In this document: positions 1 to 4,136 of the stretch, in pieces | How the letters are laid out: every line of letters begins with the position of its first letter | Numbering within the stretch: position 1 is the first letter of the stretch | Origin: DASQHY01 sp036390175 | Lineage (GTDB): Bacteria; Acidobacteriota; Terriglobia; Acidiferrales; UBA7541 | Length of the DNA: 5,159 bases | Reading direction: 5' to 3' | Assembly: GCA_036390175.1 (NCBI GenBank) | Contig: DASWCG010000392.1 | Location: 1 to 5,159, forward strand | Translations under genes and position numbers: made by a program | The notes under the pieces: model-generated | Seen by the model: the letters and a program-made list of their open reading frames with translations, nothing else | What the model was told of the DNA's origin: nothing | The model's database searches: none

Positions 1-424
1 AAGACCTGGCGAGTCTACTCCAGCCGATTGCGCGCTGACTGGGTGGGCGTCGAGGTCGACCCGGTGTTCCTGGCGCGTTACTTGAAAGCTCATGCGCACT
101 TCTTCGAGTGAGCTCATCTGTGCCGCCGGAACTTGCAGATATAAGGTACTCATTGCCGTATTCCGGATCACGGTGCTTCGCATAGGAGAAAGGAGATTCG
201 ATCTTCAGACTGCCGACCGCCTGGTATGGATCCGATTGCGGCAGCGGAATCCAAATTCTTAAAGTCTTGGCGCCTAGAGGCGAGGCGGGAATTCTGGTGA
301 GATAAGTAAATTCGAAATTGCGTACGGGAGCGCTCTTTTGCGACGGAGCAGAGAAAGCCGCCCCGAGAACGGCGAGCGCAAAAGTAAAAGCAAAGCCCAA
401 AGCAACGGTCCTGCGAGAAGTCAT
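1..424 (-). CDS. Secreted transglutaminase-like protein, N-terminal part, frameshifted, cut by window edge
   Basis: The ATG at 424-422 follows a perfect AGGAGG at 439-434 with a 9-nt spacer. Residues 1-26 form a Sec signal peptide: Arg-Arg near the start, a hydrophobic core at about 7-23, and an Ala-x-Ser-Ala end. The mature part has FEFTYLTRIPASPLGAKTLR then IWIPLPQSD, followed by HRDPEYGNEYL. I recognise this as the beta-rich N-terminal region found in bacterial transglutaminase-like (cysteine-protease fold) proteins. After Leu94 the homology-like reading leaves this frame and resumes in the next one as YLQVPAAQ, then VRMSFQVTRQEHRVDLDAHP, staying open to base 1. One extra base at about 142 explains this. 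The catalytic Cys-His-Asp domain would lie beyond the left edge, so activity cannot be judged. The original frame is also open to the edge, but its product there is Arg/Pro-rich and looks non-native. The gene is probably transcribed from the promoter at 446-474. The family call is from recognition, moderately sure. Confidence 0.62.
   Translation of the reverse strand, partial: MTSRRTVALGFAFTFALAVLGAAFSAPSQKSAPVRNFEFTYLTRIPASPLGAKTLRIWIPLPQSDPYQAVGSLKIESPFSYAKHRDPEYGNEYLISASSGGTDELTRRSAHELSSNAPGTPGRPRRPPSQRAIGWSRLARS
139..145 (-). other. Apparent one-base insertion (frameshift) in the transglutaminase-like gene
   Basis: On the minus strand the codons TAC CTT are followed by ATATCTG. Reading through gives an Ile-Ser-Ala continuation that turns into Arg/Pro-rich sequence. 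Skipping one base at about 142 gives TAT CTG CAA GTT CCG (YLQVP) and then 47 codons, ending exactly at base 1, that look like the expected family region. The site is a short alternating T/A run, a plausible place for either a sequencing error or a slipped-strand mutation. The sequence alone cannot tell these apart. Confidence 0.6.
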
Positions 425-433
425 CGGCGAAAA

Positions 434-439
434 CCTCCT
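434..439 (-). promoter_or_regulatory. Ribosome binding site of the transglutaminase-like gene
   Basis: AGGAGG on the minus strand is a full match to the anti-Shine-Dalgarno consensus, 9 nt before the ATG at 424. It fixes the start codon of this gene, which otherwise runs off the window. Confidence 0.8.
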
Positions 440-445
440 TAGGGC

Positions 446-474
446 AATCGACAATCTGGCCTGGGGCCAGTCAA
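446..474 (-). promoter_or_regulatory. Candidate sigma-70 type promoter for the transglutaminase-like gene
   Basis: The minus strand has TTGACT at 474-469 (five of six to TTGACA), a 17-nt spacer, and TCGATT at 451-446 (three of six to TATAAT). Transcription would begin just ahead of the AGGAGG, giving a leader of roughly 15 nt. The -35 and spacing are good and the -10 is poor. The palindrome at 456-470 lies in the spacer and touches the -35, so a repressor could act here. This is inferred from motif matching only. Confidence 0.35.
456..470. repeat. Short palindrome overlapping the promoter spacer, possible operator
   Basis: CTGGCC-TGG-GGCCAG is a perfect 6-bp inverted repeat around a 3-nt centre. 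It occupies most of the spacer between the candidate -10 and -35 boxes and covers two bases of the -35. The position suits an operator. It is short, so chance is possible. Confidence 0.35.
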
Positions 475-521
475 GCAGTTGGGTTAGGTAACTCGGACTT
501 TGAAAGGGACTTGCCAGCGGG

Positions 522-538
522 ACCCGCGGTTAGCGGGT
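522..538. repeat. Hairpin-forming inverted repeat, 6-bp stem
   Basis: ACCCGC-GGTTA-GCGGGT forms a perfect GC-rich 6-bp stem with a 5-nt loop. It lies two bases from the larger inverted repeat at 541-560, between the haloperoxidase stop and the transglutaminase-like gene. Neither strand has a T-run after it, so it is not a classical intrinsic terminator. Confidence 0.35.
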
Positions 539-540
539 TG

Positions 541-560
541 TTCAAGTGAAGCCACTTGAA
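541..560. repeat. Perfect 8-bp inverted repeat with 4-nt loop
   Basis: TTCAAGTG-AAGC-CACTTGAA has eight perfectly matched pairs. It lies about 140 bases downstream of the haloperoxidase stop and 117 bases upstream of the transglutaminase-like start. No T-tract follows on either strand. It could be half of a factor-dependent terminator or mRNA 3' end structure for the haloperoxidase transcript, or a binding site for a dimeric regulator of the next gene. CAAGTG recurs once at about 610, just outside the repeat. Confidence 0.45.
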
Positions 561-699
561 AATCGCAAAAACATGGGGAATTCTAATAACATCGAGACCC
601 GTTCATTTGCAAGTGCTTCTGTAACTCAGAGACATCTGGCTTGCCAAAACCTCGTTTGGTAGTCACCACGTTTCTGGCGCGACACGCGAAGCGTCCCAA

Positions 700-2430
700 T
701 CACACAATCACCGGTGTTGCGTCAAATTTTGTGATACCGAAGCCTGAAAACGTCTCACTGTATACGTCTTTTTGATCCGCCAAGATGCTCAGGGCGATGG
801 CTTCGCCAAGTTTCAGCGCGTCGGAGTAGTCGGTACGCCAGTGGACTCCGGCATGATTGCGGCCGATTCCGATATTGGAGGCAAGCTTGTTGATTTCGCC
901 ATTGACCGTGATCTGGTTCGCATCCGAACCAGTGTACGAAACCAGAGACAGCCCATCTTCGCTGGCCATCTGGATGGCGCCGTCTTTGAGTGTGTTGAAT
1001 TGGACGCTTCCGTGAAACGCTGCCTTCAGAATTGTGGCGCAGGCTCCAGCGACAGAGCCATGGCCTTGTGCGTAGGAAGGATGCTGCGGGCAGCCTTCCG
1101 GATACGCCTGTGCATGGAAGTAAGTCAAATACTTAGCGAAAGTCCGGGCCAAAGCAACTGAATTCAACACGTCTGGGTGTAATGGATAGCTAGCTTGGCC
1201 TGTCTTGGTCATGTGCACAAGCCCCCCGTAGTCTTCCGGCCTCAGGGTCCGGTGGACAAACCATTTCGCGTACCAGACGGCTTTCAATGCTCGATTTGCC
1301 GCTTCCGCGAGAAGGGTCAAGAAATGGGGTCCGCCGAAAGTTGCAAAGGACGACTGCTTTGTGAGGCTCAAATAAGGATTGCCTGGGTTCAGGGGCACCC
1401 CGTGGGTAAAGAGCCAGATGCCGGCATTATAAAAGGCTTCGAATACCTGGTCCGTATGGACGTAGGCGCTTAGATCGCGGCCGTTCCGAATGTACCGGAG
1501 TTGGGGGTCATTCTGATTGCTTGTGAATGGTCCCTGGCCATTGCGTGCCGCGAGCCATGTTACCTGGTCGGTGAAATAATCTACCCCCGGCTTGTACGTG
1601 GTGATCTGCCCGCTGATGGGGATTTGTCCGTAGTTGAACGGTTTTAGCAGCAACTGAGAAACATATGGACCAATGACGTCTTCTGCCGTGAATCCCCGGA
1701 ACAACGTTTGCGGGGTAACCTGGCCACCCGACCTGGATCCAGCGAAAGCCGCGAGGTCAGACAATTCGGCAGCCGCTGCTTGCGCCGTCGGGTCCGTAGG
1801 GTAATCTGTGAAATTGACGTCCCGACAAAGCGCCATCCAATAAAGTTCCACCATATCGTCGGCGCGCGCCTGGCTGGCCACGGCAGGGGGTGGGCCAATG
1901 GCCAATTGGTGGGAGTCCCTCCCTTCCATGTCGAAAGCAACTCCCGCCAACGGATTCGCGAGCTTGACGGTTCCGCCCAGCCGCACATTCTCAAAGCGAG
2001 CGGCCGTGCCGTGCCTGGCGGCTTCCAGAAGCAGTTCGTAGGAAGTTGTGTCCACCTCTCCGATCGAGTTGTGAGGCAATCCTTTGGAGTAGCTCCCGAT
2101 AAAATTCGCGTAGCGCTCTTCATCACCATTCGTGACTTGATTTGGTGTGGGGACTTGGCGTTCGTCTAGCGCCGCCTCGCGCCGAATGTTGAAACATTCT
2201 TCAGCACGCTCCTGGTTCGCCCCGGCAGACGATGCAGAACGGGTGCTTGCCGCTTTTGCAAGGGGTGGTAAACCCATGGCGCTCGCCACCACGCTTGCGG
2301 CTGCTGCGGCACTACCGATCTGACCAAGAAAGGCCCTTCGGCTCGTGCCGACGCAAGGTTCAGTTGCCGTGATCAGTTGTTGGTCCTTCTTGTCAGAGTT
2401 CCCAGGCACCCAACGCCGTGCTTTGCTCAC
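700..2430 (-). CDS. Vanadium-dependent haloperoxidase, Tat-exported, red-algal/cyanobacterial bromoperoxidase type
   Basis: Vanadium haloperoxidases use bound vanadate and hydrogen peroxide to oxidise halides to hypohalous acid. They share the PAP2 acid phosphatase fold. All three active-site motifs are visible, numbered from the GTG start: KWFVHRTLRPE with Lys389 and Arg397-Pro398; HPSYAQGH with His450 and the acid-base His457; and RNHAGVHW with Arg524 and the axial vanadate ligand His530. The 8-residue Lys-to-Arg step matches the algal bromoperoxidases, not the 7-residue step of the fungal chloroperoxidase. The length, 576 aa, is also algal-like. The Tat signal has SRRAFLGQIG at 30-39, then an Ala-rich core, so the protein is exported folded. 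The start is GTG at 2430, because GGGGAGG lies 8 nt upstream. An ATG at 2496 would add 22 residues with no good ribosome site. Oddity: Gln455 stands where chloroperoxidases have Ser before Gly-His. Halide preference cannot be read from the sequence. Family call is very secure. Confidence 0.93.
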   Translation of the reverse strand: MSKARRWVPGNSDKKDQQLITATEPCVGTSRRAFLGQIGSAAAAASVVASAMGLPPLAKAASTRSASSAGANQERAEECFNIRREAALDERQVPTPNQVTNGDEERYANFIGSYSKGLPHNSIGEVDTTSYELLLEAARHGTAARFENVRLGGTVKLANPLAGVAFDMEGRDSHQLAIGPPPAVASQARADDMVELYWMALCRDVNFTDYPTDPTAQAAAAELSDLAAFAGSRSGGQVTPQTLFRGFTAEDVIGPYVSQLLLKPFNYGQIPISGQITTYKPGVDYFTDQVTWLAARNGQGPFTSNQNDPQLRYIRNGRDLSAYVHTDQVFEAFYNAGIWLFTHGVPLNPGNPYLSLTKQSSFATFGGPHFLTLLAEAANRALKAVWYAKWFVHRTLRPEDYGGLVHMTKTGQASYPLHPDVLNSVALARTFAKYLTYFHAQAYPEGCPQHPSYAQGHGSVAGACATILKAAFHGSVQFNTLKDGAIQMASEDGLSLVSYTGSDANQITVNGEINKLASNIGIGRNHAGVHWRTDYSDALKLGEAIALSILADQKDVYSETFSGFGITKFDATPVIV

Positions 2431-2438
2431 GGAGATTG

Positions 2439-2445
2439 CCTCCCC
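2439..2445 (-). promoter_or_regulatory. Ribosome binding site that sets the haloperoxidase start at GTG 2430
   Basis: GGGGAGG on the minus strand is 8 nt from GTG 2430-2428. It falls inside the longer open frame that begins at ATG 2496, whose own upstream sequence is part of a GC hairpin and has no clear Shine-Dalgarno. Starting at the GTG also puts the twin-arginine pair at residues 31-32, a normal Tat distance. Confidence 0.7.
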
Positions 2446-2493
2446 GAAAAAGTGGCTGACCACCAATGCAACGGACGCTTCACCTAAGGCCGC

Positions 2494-2528
2494 CACGGCG
2501 GGTGGGGCTTCAATTCCCGCCCGCCGTG
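2494..2528 (-). promoter_or_regulatory. Large GC-rich stem-loop between the 128-aa frame and the haloperoxidase
   Basis: CACGGCGGGTGGG at 2494-2506 pairs with CCCGCCCGCCGTG at 2516-2528 around a 9-nt loop. Twelve of 13 positions are Watson-Crick. The odd pair (2503/2519) is U-G in a plus-strand RNA and A-C in a minus-strand RNA. It lies 46 bases past the stop of the 128-aa frame and 64 bases before the haloperoxidase GTG. No T-run follows on either strand. It may stabilise or partly terminate the upstream message, or set differential expression of the haloperoxidase. Confidence 0.5.
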
Positions 2529-2573
2529 CCGGTTATGTTTCCTCGTCCCTCCGTGCGAAGAAGCCCGAGGGCA

Positions 2574-2960
2574 TCAGAAGAAAACGCCGTTGCTCTCGCT
2601 GCCGATCTGAGCGTAGTTGACGGTGGTTGTTGCCGGATCGGAGACGAACCGGAAGCCATGCCCGGTGCTCTTGGGTGTCGTCGCGGTGACGGCAATCGTG
2701 ACGCTCCCAATTTGAAAGAAGTCCCCGGCAAAATGGTTCGCCGTGTCATGGACACCCATGAAGCTCTTTGTGACGCCGCTCCACTTGAGGTCAATCGAAT
2801 CGATCCTCCCGCTCGCGAATCCAAGTGGCCGGTTCGGGCTAAAGCTGTTGCCAACCGTGAAGGCGTCGAACACTGCACAGATGTTCTCGGCGTGCAACTC
2901 GGCGGTGCCTCCGTCCAGATCTACCTCGCCGCTGCCTTCCGGCACTGGAGCCGTCCACAA
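2574..2960 (-). CDS. Unrecognised 128-aa protein or C-terminal extension, no clear start
   Basis: I do not recognise this product. The composition looks like real protein: Gly/Thr/Val/Phe-rich with alternating hydrophobics (IGSVTIAVTATTP, then GHGFRFVSDP), suggesting a beta-rich, probably extracytoplasmic fold. There is one Cys at residue 27 and no membrane segment. The TTG at 2960 gives the longest form but has no convincing Shine-Dalgarno. A GTG at 2945 is another option. The frame is open upstream without a break for 24 codons to the TGA at 3033-3035 that ends the Tat-signal gene, and it is in that gene's frame. It lacks its own signal peptide, which fits either a cytoplasmic protein or the second half of a larger exported protein split by a nonsense or recoded codon. 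The joined product would be 311 residues. A GC hairpin follows at 2494-2528. Confidence 0.55.
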   Translation of the reverse strand: MWTAPVPEGSGEVDLDGGTAELHAENICAVFDAFTVGNSFSPNRPLGFASGRIDSIDLKWSGVTKSFMGVHDTANHFAGDFFQIGSVTIAVTATTPKSTGHGFRFVSDPATTTVNYAQIGSESNGVFF

Positions 2961-3006
2961 CGTTAGGCTCTCAGAGATGCCGGCATCCCAGGAGTGATCG
3001 CGACCC

Positions 3007-3021
3007 GAGCCCGACGGGCTC
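3007..3021 (-). other. Small stem-loop just after the in-frame TGA
   Basis: Minus-strand GAGCCC-GTC-GGGCTC forms a perfect 6-bp stem with a 3-nt loop. It starts 11 bases after the TGA at 3035-3033, with 17 bases between TGA and loop. It has no T-tract, so it is a poor intrinsic terminator. It could be a transcript-end structure, or chance. Confidence 0.35.
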
Positions 3022-3032
3022 AGAGAGTCAAG

Positions 3033-3509
3033 TCATATGAATGACAGCGTGCCCCGGTGCGGGAGGCCGTCAACAGCGACAAATGTGCCCTTGAAGAAGC
3101 GCCAGTCGGTGTGGAATGTGTAGGGAGTGCTGCCGGCGGTGTTCAGATCGGTTCCGGTGCCGGCAAAGTTCAGGTCGGCTTGAGCGATCACTCCCTTAAA
3201 GTCGGTGATGGTAGACGGATCAAATCCGGCGTTGGGGAAATGAGGGAAAGTTGATGGCGCGCTGCCGTCGGGTGGGCCGGGGAAGAAGAAGTGTCCCCCC
3301 GGTGGGGTCGTGATGTGAGGGATAGGCCGCGCCAGGGTCTTGCACTTGTTATCCGCCCCTTCGTCCTCCGCAAACGCTGAGAACCGCAGTCCAGAGCCGA
3401 GCAAGAGTCCAGCTCCGGCGGCGCTGCCAGCCGCCCCGCGAATAAGATTGCGCCGGGTGAGCCATTTCTCCTCAAGCTTTTTCCACGAAATAGACTTTTC
3501 GTCATTCAT
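3033..3509 (-). CDS. Unrecognised Tat-signal exported protein, 158 aa
   Basis: The start is ATG 3509 because AAGGAGA lies 6 nt upstream (3522-3516). The open frame extends 17 codons further, to an Arg-rich stretch without support. Residues 1-16 are charged, then LTRRNLIRG carries the twin-arginine pair at 19-20, followed by a Gly/Ala/Leu core to about residue 41 and an AFA-type cleavage site near 47. The mature part is about 110 residues. It has a Pro/Gly/Phe-rich stretch (ITTPPGGHFFFPGPPDG, about 64-80), then DPSTITDFKGVIAQADLNF, a Gly/Thr turn region, and YTFHTDWRFFKGTFVAVDG near the end. It resembles a small beta-rich secreted protein. I cannot name a family or function, and no metal or catalytic motif is clear. 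It has no Cys in the mature part except Cys53 close to the cleavage site. The gene ends at TGA followed by C, with an in-frame open extension beyond. Confidence 0.75.
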   Translation of the reverse strand: MNDEKSISWKKLEEKWLTRRNLIRGAAGSAAGAGLLLGSGLRFSAFAEDEGADNKCKTLARPIPHITTPPGGHFFFPGPPDGSAPSTFPHFPNAGFDPSTITDFKGVIAQADLNFAGTGTDLNTAGSTPYTFHTDWRFFKGTFVAVDGLPHRGTLSFI

Positions 3510-3584
3510 TGACGTTCTCCTTCGACTTGCTCGCAATGCACACGCGGGGAGTGTGCTCATCTACAAGTGATAGCCCGGGGTCCC

Positions 3585-3617
3585 GAGAATAATTTCCAGA
3601 AACCGTGAGAATAAATT
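3585..3617. repeat. Direct repeat GAGAATAA spaced by two helical turns
   Basis: GAGAATAATT at 3585-3594 and GAGAATAAATT at 3607-3617 start 22 bp apart, placing both copies on one face of the helix. They are 76 to 108 bp upstream of the ATG at 3509, a suitable place for a regulator of the minus-strand genes. No good -35/-10 pair could be fixed nearby. Function is inferred from position only. Confidence 0.35.
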
Positions 3618-3815
3618 GCGGAAAAGCGAACGGGAAAACCGGCCCAACTCTGCGCCTCGCATCAGGACATGTCAACTACAAAGTCTGGTAATGAGAGTAC
3701 TCACGCTCGCGGAGAGGTCGAAGCGAAACTTGAGAAATGCTGAACAGACAAATTCTTGTGGGGGATCGAATAGACGAACGAGCAGCTCGCTGTCTATCGA
3801 GAACGCACCTGACAA

Positions 3816-3835
3816 GCCAAACTCAGCCAAACTCA
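3816..3835. repeat. Perfect tandem duplication of a 10-bp unit
   Basis: GCCAAACTCA occurs twice back to back. Ten bp is one helical turn, so the copies could serve as an operator pair, but a simple local duplication in non-coding DNA is equally likely. Confidence 0.45.
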
Positions 3836-3901
3836 TGATAAGAGGCATTGTCGGACACTTTCCGTTCGCGCCGCTAAACATTCAACTAGCCCATTCACTA
3901 A

Positions 3902-3931
3902 TTGTTGCTACAGCGTTTCACTTCCTAATAT
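3902..3931 (+). promoter_or_regulatory. Weak promoter-like sequence upstream of the amidase gene
   Basis: TTGTTG at 3902-3907 and TAATAT at 3926-3931 are 18 bases apart. An alternative is TTGCTA at 3905 with 15 bases. Matches to consensus are only partial, and it would leave a leader of about 200 bases before the amidase. A TACAAT at 4115-4120 is much closer to the gene but lacks a -35. Neither is secure. Confidence 0.2.
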
Positions 3932-4127
3932 GTTGAGCAATGTTTGGTGCTGGTTCTGCCGGATCAATCCGTGTTGCGGACGAATGACGGCGCACTCGCA
4001 AGTAATTCACGTGGGCGGTAAACGGGCCAATCGGGCAGGTTCTCTGCGATGGGGGCGCAGAATCGCATTCGGGCGGGATACGGAACTCCGGGCTTTCCGG
4101 CTGCGAGAGTCGGCTACAATGCTGCGC

Positions 4128-4132
4128 GGAGG
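4128..4132 (+). promoter_or_regulatory. Ribosome binding site supporting the amidase start at 4137
   Basis: GGAGG sits 4 nt before ATG 4137, slightly closer than ideal. The alternative ATG at 4119 has only a weak GAGAG upstream, so the downstream start is preferred. Confidence 0.55.
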
Positions 4133-4136
4133 AGCC

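Larger units (their letters stand above)
3510..4136. other. Long intergenic region between divergent genes, no convincing gene
   Basis: About 630 bases separate the starts of the Tat-signal gene (minus) and the amidase (plus). The stretch from about 3590 to 3950 is visibly richer in A+T than the flanking genes. It holds a spaced direct repeat at 3585-3617, a tandem 10-bp repeat at 3816-3835, an A+T-rich promoter-like patch at about 3902-3931, and a small palindrome CGGAT-CA-ATCCG at 3960-3971. Open frames of about 70-106 codons exist but have no ribosome sites and no protein-like composition. I see no tRNA or intact insertion sequence. Confidence 0.6.

Noticed and set aside
1..111. 36-codon plus-strand frame ending in TGA at 109-111
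   Set aside because: It is the complement of the transglutaminase-like region, whose minus-strand reading is clearly protein-like.
542..592. 16-codon minus-strand mini-frame beginning ATG 592
   Set aside because: No ribosome site, and it ends inside the inverted repeat. Too short to support as a leader peptide.
772..2169. Three plus-strand open frames (772-1161, 1195-1473, 1708-2169)
   Set aside because: All lie opposite the haloperoxidase, whose motifs prove the minus-strand frame. Their products show no family features.
2431..2496. ATG 2496 as the haloperoxidase start, giving 598 aa
   Set aside because: The extra 22 residues sit ahead of a strong GGGGAGG plus GTG start and would push the Tat motif to residue 53, with no ribosome site of its own.
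3841..3880. TGTCGGACA palindrome and surroundings resembling an insertion-sequence end
   Set aside because: Only a vague resemblance. No transposase, no matching second end and no target duplication are visible.
3672..3881. 69-codon minus-strand frame in the intergenic region
   Set aside because: No Shine-Dalgarno before the ATG, and it spans the 10-bp tandem repeat. Nothing suggests a real protein, though a small gene cannot be fully excluded.
3616..3936. 106-codon plus-strand frame in the intergenic region
   Set aside because: No ribosome site, a non-ATG start, and Ser/Arg/Asn-rich composition with no domain-like pattern.
4082..4114. GGAACT followed by GTCGGC, like an extracytoplasmic-function sigma promoter
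   Set aside because: The spacing of 21 bases is too long for that promoter class (about 16-17), and the -10 part is only a partial match.
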